NCBI GenBank assembly: GCA_049115735.1 | Contig: JAGDZP010000009.1 | Coordinates: 1 to 64,000, forward strand | Direction: 5' to 3' | DNA: 64,000 bases | Origin: CAXBNB01 sp049115735 | Lineage (GTDB): Bacteria; Bacteroidota; Bacteroidia; Cytophagales; Cyclobacteriaceae | Shown here: piece after piece, positions 54,001 through 61,846 of the stretch | Numbering within the stretch: the first letter of the stretch is position 1 | Layout of the letters: each line of letters starts with the position of its first letter | The notes under the pieces: generated by a model | Databases searched by the model: none | What the model saw: only the letters and a program-made list of their open reading frames with translations | What the model was told of the DNA's origin: nothing | Made by a program: the position numbers and the translations under genes

Positions 54001-54239
54001 TTTCTGCGGCAGGTGGAACTGAATTCGCCGCTGAAGGTGTAAATTCTTCTAATGGTTTGTTTACAGGTAGCTTTATCGAAGGAATAAAAACACGTTACGC
54101 TGATTGGAATCGCGACAGGGCTTACACTGTATCAGAAATGAGAAATTTCGTAAGTAAACAGGTAATAAAGAAAAGTAGAGGAAATCAGGTACCTACCTCC
54201 AGAGAAGAGAATATTAAAAATGATTTTAGGCTTTATTGA
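51051..54239 (+). CDS. Exported WD40-caspase fusion protease
   Basis: The 1062-residue protein has a signal peptide (MNRLILLCLIPVTLFA). The first part is WD40-like: IKMWDVNTGID, IIIWDTSTGNV, VRLWNINGD and, after an insertion, MTMWDITSGQ and LKVWNVTSGR, giving about eight to ten blades in two groups. An Ig-like linker (about 700-785) leads to a caspase (C14) domain beginning DLYIVAVGVSEYQ. The catalytic dyad is visible: H870 in FIAGHGVLD and C920 in MMDTCHSGE. Family members cleave after basic or acidic residues; specificity cannot be told. Export to the periplasm is unusual for caspases. It starts a close-packed group with genes to 56674. Confidence 0.93.
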   Translation: MNRLILLCLIPVTLFAQQAELVIRQGHKEEINMVKYSPTGAHIYSASDDKSIKMWDVNTGIDVSTFNAHEAGVNCIDLSKDGKTLISGGKDGKIIIWDTSTGNVLTSIEGHEGSVNTAKLSADGQMIVSGGEDEIVRLWNINGDSIKSVRGFSAPITNLAISPDGERIVTGGGKNNAPEVKLIDTEKGMIIADALDNVKGSGAALAYTKVIMTGFAVVGNVANGRIGKGMTTIFVMKYSNIEFTNDGKKILFSMNIYTPFIAAKGEEEDTGNASVMIASLSEDRNQFAAMKKPVQWQLNNSRGVAVYNKDQTKVIVNEARSVVVYDVADANFPEAGNKEAVKYVPPIVQEIKNITKNTNWLALSPDYRTVVTSDVNREMKLYDFESGRKIRDLQGYVQPALAVDVMPDGKHILVGSADRNMTMWDITSGQMVRSFERTPNINSIDISKSGKGIATTELNSLYLKVWNVTSGRVTKSLMEKKDGMDWIKFDPSDNDKVWTHTTSGETKEWSLSARKNKKLKVDYSTLEDKFKTGDFSVTFDAYDLSVKKGGSELFSDTQSGIITDAVFSKDLKLLITTNETGEIALYDLNTKKRAATMALIGEGEFITFTPDFYYTSSKGAAKAIAFKTSNKILPVEQLELKYNRPDLVVSRIGYASLKLIASYKAAYERRIKRLGFSESDLTNNLEVPEVSINASALPLETDQRPISFTIKAKDASSTIKSLQVYANDVPVFGSKGIDVSGLSSKEVSKDVTFDLSAELNEIKVTAINAKGQESIPEFFEIQYTAEWDKPDLYIVAVGVSEYQQSNYNLAFAAKDANDIINTLKGSSAYGNVNVKLITNEQATSDNIKSIRSFVESAKVDDVVMIFIAGHGVLDNDYNYYFATHNIDFSNPANGGLPYGELERIIDGLNCRNKLLMMDTCHSGELDDNDVEEATAQTKAVGSVSFRSAGALVKLKENSFGLENTLELSKALFGDMKKGTGATVISAAGGTEFAAEGVNSSNGLFTGSFIEGIKTRYADWNRDRAYTVSEMRNFVSKQVIKKSRGNQVPTSREENIKNDFRLY

Positions 54240-54288
54240 CACTTAATATTAACTATTAACTTTAAGCTAAACCATAAATAGATATCAC

Positions 54289-55080
54289 ATGAAAGCGAGA
54301 CTTCTATTATTGACTGTTTTGATTGCCGCAGCATTAGGCGCAAACGCACAGACCTATACAGTCATTCACGCTATTGGTAAGATATACGAATCAAAGAGTG
54401 GGAAATACCTGACCAAAGGAATGAGGCTAAGCGAAAGTGCTGAGTTAAAATTTGAAACTTCAGGTGCAAAGGCCGCCGTGCTCAGCTCCAAGAGAGGGCG
54501 TTTTGTGATACAAGAGAAATCTAGTAGTTCATCTGGCCAGGGGGAATTAGCTTATGCACTAGCTGCAGTACTTTCTCCAGCAAGAGGTCGATTGAGTACA
54601 AGGGCAGGGGGTATCAACAATCAGCTTGATTTTCAAAAGAAATTTGGGGAAGGACCAGTTGCTATTGTAGGCGATGAATATAAAGTTGCTGTGTCTCCAA
54701 CGGCCTATCCGATGAGCGACAACAAGTTTTTCTATGCGAGCTACTCGTACAATGGAGAGCCAATCAATAAGAAACTTTCGAGAGACGGGGATTCACTGGT
54801 TTTTGATGTACCTGCATTCTACTCAGTAGATGACAAGCCAATAGATCCTACAACTACATCAGATACTAAACTGTTTTATTACAATGCTGGTGCGCAGGAG
54901 TCCACTCTTATTACAGCCTTGGAATTATCAATCATTACCAAGGACGATCTGAAGTCTATTGTAGAGAGTTTAGCTGATTTGCCTGCAGAAGAGAAGAAAA
55001 ACTTTGTACTGGAGATCGTCACTGAGTTTTATGGCAAATGCTCTGATGATGATGTGGAAAAAGCCCTTAACAGCTTGTAA
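54289..55080 (+). CDS. Secreted FecR-like domain protein
   Basis: The 263-residue protein has a signal peptide (MKARLLLLTVLIAAALGANA). The next 80 residues have a FecR-like rhythm: HAIGKIYESKSGKYLTKGM, then RLSESAELKFETSGAKAAV, then LSSKRGRFVIQEK. FecR domains sense or bind in the periplasm and often occur near CHASE2 proteins. The rest, up to about 200, has no known match; the C-terminal 60 residues are acidic helices. It lies 49 bp after the caspase. Resemblance to FecR is by pattern only. Confidence 0.6.
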   Translation: MKARLLLLTVLIAAALGANAQTYTVIHAIGKIYESKSGKYLTKGMRLSESAELKFETSGAKAAVLSSKRGRFVIQEKSSSSSGQGELAYALAAVLSPARGRLSTRAGGINNQLDFQKKFGEGPVAIVGDEYKVAVSPTAYPMSDNKFFYASYSYNGEPINKKLSRDGDSLVFDVPAFYSVDDKPIDPTTTSDTKLFYYNAGAQESTLITALELSIITKDDLKSIVESLADLPAEEKKNFVLEIVTEFYGKCSDDDVEKALNSL

Positions 55081-55089
55081 ACTCAGTTT

Positions 55090-55488
55090 ATGTCTGATAG
55101 TTATATCATTGAGCAGGCTGTCAAGCTAAAAGAGGAAGGCTATGATTTTGGAAAGATCAGAGCTTACCTGAGCAATGCAGGCCACTCCAATGATGACATC
55201 AGTTCTGTTTTTAAAATCATGGATGAACGGGAAATTCATGATCTTCAATTCAATCAGCGACTCAATACGGCAAGGGTGCAATTGATAGCCTCTCTTGTAC
55301 TGACATGCGCCGGTGTGATATACAATTTGTACAGGTTTGGGCTAGAAGACAAAATAGACTTTATCATATTATTGATACCCCTGTCAATTTTTGTCGCAGC
55401 ATATTATTCCTTCAAGTCGATAAGGGCCAAAAGATATACTGCCAAAAGTATTCTATTTGAAAACTTTGGAAGGAAACATAGGGAATAA
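55090..55488 (+). CDS. Small two-helix membrane protein
   Basis: The 132-residue protein has a cytosolic helical front (IIEQAVKLKEEGYDFGKIRA, then LSNAGHSNDDISSVF) that looks like a short helical-bundle or UBA-like fold. Two membrane helices follow (LIASLVLTCAGVIYNLY, IDFIILLIPLSIFVAAYYSF) and a basic tail (RAKRYTAKSILFENFGRKHRE). It starts 9 bp after the FecR-like gene and ends 10 bp before the CHASE2 gene, so it is in the same operon. Function is unknown; it may link the sensor to the cytoplasm. Confidence 0.7.
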   Translation: MSDSYIIEQAVKLKEEGYDFGKIRAYLSNAGHSNDDISSVFKIMDEREIHDLQFNQRLNTARVQLIASLVLTCAGVIYNLYRFGLEDKIDFIILLIPLSIFVAAYYSFKSIRAKRYTAKSILFENFGRKHRE

Positions 55489-55498
55489 ATAAGAGCGA

Positions 55499-56674
55499 AT
55501 GAAAATCAAAAAGATTTTTTTGGGAGTAGGGATTGTAGCTAATGCATTGATCATGGTCTTCTTTGCTTTGTACCTAATGAAGCTGCCCTGGCTGGCTGGT
55601 GACGAAAAGTTCCTAATATGGAGTTCGTCGGCCATAAAGTTCAACAATAGGGATATGCCCAGCTCCGATGAGTTTGCTTTCATAAATACATCCTACGATC
55701 TCCAGCTAATAGACCGATTTGACGAGTTTGGCTTTCCTGTGGGCAATCAGGTGATTACTGACAGGCAAAAACTGGGTATGCTAATGGACATACTTGCTTC
55801 AGGGGAGAAGAAACCGAAGTATGTTATATGTGATATTCACTTTGTGGATTCTACAGATTTTGACAAGGAATTGCATGCTGCCTTGCGTAAGATGGACAAC
55901 ATCATACTCTCCTCTCATTTGAATGATAGCGGGATGGTAGATGTGCCTATTTTTAATGATATCAACAGAGGGCTATCAGATTATGTGATCGGAAGCATTT
56001 TCGATGGAGTGTATAAGTATCAGCTTTTTTATCAGGATACTTTGAAGCTTACTCCACTTAAGGTGCACGAGAAACTTTCTGGGGAAAAGGCAGAAATTAT
56101 GGGGCCACTCGTGAAAATAGGTGATAGATGGACACTCAATAATTTTATCATGAACTACAGGGTGGTGCAAAAGGATATATTAGATATGGAAGCCGGCTTC
56201 AATCCCGTTAGTCTTGGAGAGTTGCTGTTTTTGGAAGATAAGGACATACAGGATTTTACGGCGGACAAAATAGTAGTGATAGGAGATTTCTTCGAAGCAG
56301 ATATGCATGAGACACTTTTTGAAATCACCGCCGGGCCACTCATCCTTATCAATGCTTACCTCACGATCAAAGAGGGTGATGCTGTGGCAAACATTTGGTT
56401 CTTTTTCATTGTATTTGCCGTCTTTCTCTACTTAAGCTATATGGTATTTGTAGAGGGGGACTACATGGAAAAAAAGATAACCAAACTATTCGGCACGATA
56501 GCCATAGCTAAATACCTCGCAGGATTCGCAAGCTATATAACCATTCTGGCGCTATTGTCGCTTCTTACTTTTTTCCTTTTCCACATACACCTAAATATCT
56601 TTTTCCTGGCAGTTGCATTTTACCTTATGGATAAGATTGTTGGATTTATTTACAGCAAAACCAAAAATTCGTAA
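55499..56674 (+). CDS. CHASE2-domain membrane protein without output domain
   Basis: The 391-residue protein has one membrane helix near the N terminus (FLGVGIVANALIMVFFALYL), then an extracytoplasmic domain of about 260 residues with CHASE2 features. Examples are FAFINTSYDLQLIDRFDEFG, KKPKYVICDIHFVDSTDFD and DKIVVIGDFFEADMHET. Three helices close the protein (WFFFIVFAVFLYLSYMVFV, YLAGFASYITILALLSLL, IFFLAVAFYLMDKIVGF). CHASE2 normally precedes a kinase, GGDEF or cyclase; here nothing follows. It is the last gene of the caspase group and is likely the membrane sensor for it. Confidence 0.8.
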   Translation: MKIKKIFLGVGIVANALIMVFFALYLMKLPWLAGDEKFLIWSSSAIKFNNRDMPSSDEFAFINTSYDLQLIDRFDEFGFPVGNQVITDRQKLGMLMDILASGEKKPKYVICDIHFVDSTDFDKELHAALRKMDNIILSSHLNDSGMVDVPIFNDINRGLSDYVIGSIFDGVYKYQLFYQDTLKLTPLKVHEKLSGEKAEIMGPLVKIGDRWTLNNFIMNYRVVQKDILDMEAGFNPVSLGELLFLEDKDIQDFTADKIVVIGDFFEADMHETLFEITAGPLILINAYLTIKEGDAVANIWFFFIVFAVFLYLSYMVFVEGDYMEKKITKLFGTIAIAKYLAGFASYITILALLSLLTFFLFHIHLNIFFLAVAFYLMDKIVGFIYSKTKNS

Positions 56675-56692
56675 GTTCTAACCCTCCACCCT

Positions 56693-56720
56693 GTAGGACT
56701 TGTGTGCAACAAGCACCTAC
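56693..56720 (+). other. Hairpin after CHASE2 gene
   Basis: GTAGG and CCTAC, then CTTGT and ACAAG, pair with a small bulge around loop GTGCA. No T-run follows, so it is a weak terminator at best, though its place 19 nt after the operon suits one. Confidence 0.4.
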
Positions 56721-56807
56721 TGATTATTCCAAATTGAACCAAGCAACAGTTGCATTTGCTTATTCCATCAAAACAATAGTTATTTGTGAGCAATCACACT
56801 TTAGCAG

Positions 56808-57758
56808 ATGTCCATTATAGTAAAAGGTCTTAGTAAAGTATTTTCATCTGGTGTTAAAGCCGCGGATGGGATTTCCTTTAAAATCAAAGAAGGAGAAATT
56901 ATAAGTGTCTTAGGCGAAAGTGGTTCTGGTAAAAGTACCTTGCTCAGGTTATTGGCAGGTCTGGAGGATGCTGATAACGGGTCAATTACTGTTGGTGAGG
57001 AAAAAATCACAGGACCTAAGGATAACCTGGTTCCCGGCTATGATTTCATTACACTAGTCTATCAGGATTTTAATCTGCAACGATTTAAAACAGTGGCTCA
57101 GAATATCGCTACTGAAGTTTATTTTCTAGATCCTGACAGAAGGGAAAGGCACATCAAAAAACTATTGAGAATCTGTTTGCTGACGGATAAAGCTGAAAGC
57201 CTTCCCGACGAGCTATCCGGAGGTCAGCAGCAACGGCTTGCCATTGCAATTGCCCTGGCTAAAGAACCACAAGTCGTTTTGATGGATGAGCCATTTTCTA
57301 ATCTAGATTCCAGACTCAAATTCAGAATAAGGCAGGAAGTGACGAGCATCCTGAAAAGGGCAGGAGTCACTGTAATAATGGTGAGCCACGATCATGCGGA
57401 TGCTATGACACTGGCAGATCGCATAATGATCATGCGAAGAGGAAAAATCATTCAGGTGGCCACACCGGAGCAGCTATATTATAAACCTAAAACGGAATAT
57501 GCTGCTAATTTTCTCGGGCCAATGAACTACCTCTTCTTAAATGGTGATAGTGAAAAGACTGGAGTCCGGCCTGAGCAAATCAAAATTTCAAGAACTGGAA
57601 AATTTCACGGTGTGGTGAGCAATTCCATATTTCAAGGCTTACATTACCATGTATATGTAAAGTCTGATATATCAAAAAAGGATGTGCTGATGTATGCTGA
57701 TAAATCACTGGATGCTGGTAAGGAAATCCAATTTCAGATACAATTGCCTTCCGCTTAG
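56808..57758 (+). CDS. ABC transporter ATPase, PotA/CysA-like
   Basis: The 316-residue ATPase has Walker A GESGSGKS, Q-loop VYQDFNLQRF, signature LSGGQQQRLAIA, Walker B QVVLMDEPFSNLD and switch SHDHADAM. The last 90 residues are a TOBE-like domain (TGVRPEQIKIS...). This is the PotA/MalK-type import ATPase, but no permease or binding protein is adjacent. It starts alone, with the glycerate kinase gene 9 bp downstream, so the two are cotranscribed; a transport role with a distant permease is likely. Confidence 0.9.
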   Translation: MSIIVKGLSKVFSSGVKAADGISFKIKEGEIISVLGESGSGKSTLLRLLAGLEDADNGSITVGEEKITGPKDNLVPGYDFITLVYQDFNLQRFKTVAQNIATEVYFLDPDRRERHIKKLLRICLLTDKAESLPDELSGGQQQRLAIAIALAKEPQVVLMDEPFSNLDSRLKFRIRQEVTSILKRAGVTVIMVSHDHADAMTLADRIMIMRRGKIIQVATPEQLYYKPKTEYAANFLGPMNYLFLNGDSEKTGVRPEQIKISRTGKFHGVVSNSIFQGLHYHVYVKSDISKKDVLMYADKSLDAGKEIQFQIQLPSA

Positions 57759-57767
57759 TCTTGACAA

Positions 57768-58895
57768 ATGAAAGTACTGATTTCTCCAGATAAATTTAAA
57801 GGTTCACTTACTGCAGATGAAGTGTGCAATGCAGTAGAAAGTGCTTTACTAGATTATGACCAAACGATAGAAGTCATCAAGCACCCTTTGGCGGATGGAG
57901 GTGAAGGTACGCTGGATATTTTGGACTCTACACTCGACTTGAAGACAGTTTCTGTTCAGGTTAATGATCCACTATTTCGCCCTATTACGGCTGAGTACAA
58001 GATGGATGAATCAAGTGCTTACATTGAAATGGCGGCAGCTTCCGGACTGCCGATATTGAAGGAGGAAGAAAGAAATTGTCTGATCACTACCACATATGGC
58101 ACAGGCGAATTAATTCTGGATGCTATTGAGGAAGGTGCTACTAATATTTACCTATTCGTAGGAGGTAGCGCTACCAACGATGCTGGCATGGGAATGGCTG
58201 AAGCGCTAGGCTATAAGCTTTATGATAAGGATGGGAAGGCATTAAGACCAATTGGTCTAGAACTCAGTAACCTGGCTGCCATTGACTCCTCTGATTTGAA
58301 GTATGATCCTGATGAGGTAAATGTCTTCGTCGTATGTGATGTAAAGAACCCATTGTACGGGGAGAATGGAGCTGCATACATCTATGGCCCTCAAAAAGGG
58401 GCTGATCAATCAGCCATTGAATTGCTTGATGGTGGTCTGAGGAACTTCGCTAAAATAGCCAAGAGCTCTTTTGACAAAGATGTTTCCAAAATGGAAGGTG
58501 CTGGAGCTGCTGGTGGAATCGGAGGAGGGGCAGCTGTTTTTTTGAATGCGGAAATCAAACCCGGGATCCAGACCATCCTGGAAATAACCAATTACACATC
58601 TAAACTTACGGGTGTCGACCTGATCATTACAGGTGAGGGCAAGCTCGATATACAGACGGTGCATGGAAAAGTCATTCACGGCGTGGATCAGGTTTCGAGG
58701 GAGTCCGGTATTCCTTATTCGATAATTTGTGGGATAGCCGAAGACCTGGATGTCATCCATGAGGAAATAGCAGCCACCGAAATTCTTCAGATTAAAACCG
58801 ATGAGGTTTCATTGGATTCGGCTATCAATGATGCAGCCAGCCACGTTCATAGGCTAGCTTCCGGCTTGATTGAGCGCTTTATGAAAGCAGGATAG
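57768..58895 (+). CDS. Glycerate kinase (GlxK/GarK family)
   Basis: The 375-residue glycerate kinase type 1 has family blocks MKVLISPDKFKGSLTADEV, HPLADGGEGTLDIL, FVGGSATNDAGMGMAEALG, GAGAAGGIGGGAAVFL and LIITGEGKLDIQT. It phosphorylates D-glycerate to 2-phosphoglycerate with ATP, feeding glycolysis. D-glycerate comes from sugar acids, and a GntP permease lies 3 kb downstream. It directly follows the ABC ATPase. Confidence 0.95.
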   Translation: MKVLISPDKFKGSLTADEVCNAVESALLDYDQTIEVIKHPLADGGEGTLDILDSTLDLKTVSVQVNDPLFRPITAEYKMDESSAYIEMAAASGLPILKEEERNCLITTTYGTGELILDAIEEGATNIYLFVGGSATNDAGMGMAEALGYKLYDKDGKALRPIGLELSNLAAIDSSDLKYDPDEVNVFVVCDVKNPLYGENGAAYIYGPQKGADQSAIELLDGGLRNFAKIAKSSFDKDVSKMEGAGAAGGIGGGAAVFLNAEIKPGIQTILEITNYTSKLTGVDLIITGEGKLDIQTVHGKVIHGVDQVSRESGIPYSIICGIAEDLDVIHEEIAATEILQIKTDEVSLDSAINDAASHVHRLASGLIERFMKAG

Positions 58896-58999
58896 GTACT
58901 GTAAAAATTGAAGAGAATGACTGAAGGTACAGTCGATTGTTTTAGACCATGCATCACGGTATATTTGATTGATTTTATATATCTCCCATAAATGGTCAA

Positions 59000-60043
59000 A
59001 TGAGCATCTCAAAATTCACTTACACACTTCTGGCACTTATTTGCACAGTGATCATCCTGATCTACACACAGGATTTAATCATTCCTTTCGTGATCGCACT
59101 CATTGTTTGGTTTTTGATCAAGGGCATTAGAAATACACTGAAGAAAATCCCCTTTGTCAGGAGAAAATTTCCAACCTGGCTCCAAACGACAGTTTCTTTT
59201 TTGTTTATGACAGGAGTGTTTTTACTCATGGTGGATATGCTGGTAGTGAATATTCAGGATCTAAGTCGTTCTCTTCCCACCTATGAAAAGAACATTGAAG
59301 GGAGCGTGACTAAAATCAATGAAGTGTTGGGGATAGATCTAATTACGAAAATGAAAGGGCTTACCGAGGGATTTGATTTTGCCGGTATTATCTCAGTCAT
59401 CCTGAATGCAGTGACAGGCATCCTCGGGGACGGATTTCTTATCCTGATTTATATTCTCTTTCTGTTGTTGGAAGAAAAGGTGTTTCGCTTCAAGCTTAAG
59501 GCCATCTATCCGGATAATGACAAATACGAAAGTGTTTCTGACTTGCTCAACAAAGTGAATAAATCCATTAGTAGTTACCTGACACTTAAGACGGTTGTAA
59601 GCGTGATGACAGGCGTATTGAGCTACATAGTGCTGCTGATTGTGGGCGTAGAGGCACCAGTGTTTTGGTCACTGCTTATTTTTATAATGAACTACATACC
59701 AACTGTTGGGTCATTGGTTGGCACCCTCTTTCCGGCATTTTTTGCACTGCTACAGTTCGGTGAGTTAGCACCATTCATTTATGTCCTGCTCTTTGTGGGG
59801 TTGATTCAGGTGATCATTGGTAACGTTGTTGAACCAAAACTTATGGGAGATTCACTAAACATCAGTTCTCTGGTTGTGATTTTGTCCCTGACTATTTGGG
59901 GATCTATATGGGGTATTATGGGCATGGTGCTGAGTGTTCCAATCACGGTGATGATGATCATCGTCTTTGAGGCAATACCTGACCTGAGATTTATTTCGAT
60001 TCTACTATCAGAAAAAGGGGAGTTGAAAGCAAAGGAAGAATAA
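59000..60043 (+). CDS. AI-2E (PerM/YdiK) family membrane protein
   Basis: The 347-residue protein has about seven to eight helices, among them FTYTLLALICTVIILIYTQ, LLIFIMNYIPTVGSLVGTLF and GSIWGIMGMVLSVPITVMMI. GNVVEPKLMGDSLNISSLVV is the family signature. Members are called AI-2 exporters or, in other lineages, Na+/H+ or peptide-related transporters; the substrate should be left open. It is monocistronic and convergent with the MscS-type gene. Confidence 0.93.
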   Translation: MSISKFTYTLLALICTVIILIYTQDLIIPFVIALIVWFLIKGIRNTLKKIPFVRRKFPTWLQTTVSFLFMTGVFLLMVDMLVVNIQDLSRSLPTYEKNIEGSVTKINEVLGIDLITKMKGLTEGFDFAGIISVILNAVTGILGDGFLILIYILFLLLEEKVFRFKLKAIYPDNDKYESVSDLLNKVNKSISSYLTLKTVVSVMTGVLSYIVLLIVGVEAPVFWSLLIFIMNYIPTVGSLVGTLFPAFFALLQFGELAPFIYVLLFVGLIQVIIGNVVEPKLMGDSLNISSLVVILSLTIWGSIWGIMGMVLSVPITVMMIIVFEAIPDLRFISILLSEKGELKAKEE

Positions 60044-60044
60044 C

Positions 60045-60548
60045 CTACTCTGTTTCTTCAATAAGAATGATCGGCTTTTGAATGGCCAGATTATTCGGAT
60101 AAGAAACCATTTGCCCTTCTTCGTTTTCTATTTTTACCGAAAAAAGGGAAATATTTTTCACAACGCCTGTTATAGAATTTTCACCGTCCATGATCTTAAC
60201 TTTCCCACCAATGCGGTAAGGATAATAGAAGAACAGAATCACGGAAGAAGTAACATTGCTCAGAATTGACCATTGAGCAAATAGGCCAATGCCAATCACC
60301 GTCAAGACAGTAAGCATGTAGGTGAATATTCCTTCAAATGAAAACTCCCACACAATTGCAACCAGAATAACAAATAGCAGCGTTAGTATGGAGTTTATTA
60401 TTTTATTGGTTTGAACAGCTCTGTCGTCCTGAATATGGTGCTTGGCCGCATATTTTCTGTTGAATCTGGAAATAATAAACCTGGCCATGAAATAAATAAT
60501 AAATAGCCCTGTGGTAATTGCAATTTGTCTGATAGTTTCTTCGGTCAT
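60045..60548 (-). CDS. Short MscS-domain membrane protein
   Basis: The 167-residue protein has three helices, followed by the MscS pore-and-beta segment (GIGLFAQWSILSNVTSSVIL, then FFYYPYRIGGKVKIMDGEN, then TGVVKNISLFSVKIENEEGQ). It is shorter than MscS because the C-terminal cage domain is nearly absent. It may be a mechanosensitive channel or a regulatory relative. It is alone, with its stop 2 bp from the AI-2E-type gene end. Confidence 0.88.
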   Translation of the reverse strand: MTEETIRQIAITTGLFIIYFMARFIISRFNRKYAAKHHIQDDRAVQTNKIINSILTLLFVILVAIVWEFSFEGIFTYMLTVLTVIGIGLFAQWSILSNVTSSVILFFYYPYRIGGKVKIMDGENSITGVVKNISLFSVKIENEEGQMVSYPNNLAIQKPIILIEETE

Positions 60549-60701
60549 AGACTCAGCTTTCTAATTCATTCGTGCTTGTAAATTAAGAATTTTCATCAAG
60601 TTGTAAAAAATGAATTTATTAAAAAGGTCTAATGTAATTTTAGAGTAATTTGCGAGAAGCGCATTAATTGAATTTCTAAGTTTTTTTGAACATAATTGAA
60701 C

Positions 60702-61721
60702 ATGAGTAAAAAGATTGGAATAGGAATAATTGGCTATGGCAGTATAGCCGGGCATCATCATAAGGCCATCAATGACATAGAAAATGCAGAAGTGGTAGCT
60801 GTATCTACCAGAAATGTAGACAAGCTCAAAAACTTGCTGGAGCTTGGAGGTATTGGTATTTATTCAAATCATGATGATTTAATTGCAGACCCATCGGTGG
60901 ATGCGGTAAGCATTTGCACACCATCTGGTTTTCATCTGGAGCCGGCAGTGGCAGCTGCTTCCGCAGGTAAGCACGTTATCGTAGAAAAGCCGTTGGAGGT
61001 CAATATTGAAAAGTCACTTGAAATGATAGAGCACTGCGAAGCAGTAGGTGTGAAGCTGGCCTGTATTTTTCAAAACAGATATTCTGACGACTACCTCAAA
61101 CTTAAAAAGAGTGTTGAAAATGCTGAATTAGGTAAATTGGTTCTAGGTAATGCATATATCAAATGGTTTAGAGATCAGGACTATTACGATTCGTCAGATT
61201 GGAAAGGCTTGCTGAATGCTGATGGTGGTGCTGCTCTGATCAACCAATCCATTCACACAATAGACTTGCTGCTAGACATAATGGGCCCTGTAAAATCGGT
61301 ACGAGCCAAGGTGGCTACCTTGACTAGAAAGATAGAGGGAGAGGATCTCGGCGTGGCAATTCTTGAATTTGAAAATGGGGCTTTGGGGACTATTGAGGGT
61401 AGTACAGCGATATATGCTGGATTTCCTGAGAAACTGGAAGTGCACGGAAAGCTGGGAAGTATCATCCTGGAAAAAGGGGAGATCGTTCATGACCTGAACG
61501 GCCCTATAGATACTGCAAGTGGTGATACGGCATCCGGTTCGTCAGACCCTATGGCTATAGATTATAAGATGCACTACACACAACTAAACGAATTTGTTCA
61601 AAACATAATAGAAGATACCGAACCAAAGGTCAACGGGACGGAAGCCGTTCGAGCTGTTGAAGTGATCAATGCCATTTACAAATCTTCAAAGGAAAATTCT
61701 GTTGTCTATATAAATCAATAG
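60702..61721 (+). CDS. Gfo/Idh/MocA-family oxidoreductase
   Basis: The protein has 340 residues from ATG 60702 (an in-frame TTG two codons upstream is less likely). The NAD(P)-binding front is IGIIGYGSIAGHHHKAI and the conserved EKPLEVN supplies the catalytic Lys. A C-terminal alpha/beta domain includes GAALINQSIHTIDLLLD with the active-site His. It oxidises or reduces a sugar or inositol derivative; the substrate is unknown. It is followed 125 bp later by a GntP permease and then an amidohydrolase, suggesting sugar-acid use. Confidence 0.92.
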   Translation: MSKKIGIGIIGYGSIAGHHHKAINDIENAEVVAVSTRNVDKLKNLLELGGIGIYSNHDDLIADPSVDAVSICTPSGFHLEPAVAAASAGKHVIVEKPLEVNIEKSLEMIEHCEAVGVKLACIFQNRYSDDYLKLKKSVENAELGKLVLGNAYIKWFRDQDYYDSSDWKGLLNADGGAALINQSIHTIDLLLDIMGPVKSVRAKVATLTRKIEGEDLGVAILEFENGALGTIEGSTAIYAGFPEKLEVHGKLGSIILEKGEIVHDLNGPIDTASGDTASGSSDPMAIDYKMHYTQLNEFVQNIIEDTEPKVNGTEAVRAVEVINAIYKSSKENSVVYINQ

Positions 61722-61846
61722 TCTCATATATTCATTTTTTTATCCAACTGTTCCTGATTATGAGGGTTTATGATAATCTGTTTTGAATAGCTTATTATTG
61801 TAAACACTGTATTTAAATTTCACTACAAAACACTTAGAATTCACTT

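Noticed and set aside
51051..54239. Caspase as an anti-phage defence effector
   Set aside because: A signal peptide on the caspase and no defence genes near it make a cytosolic abortive-infection role unlikely.
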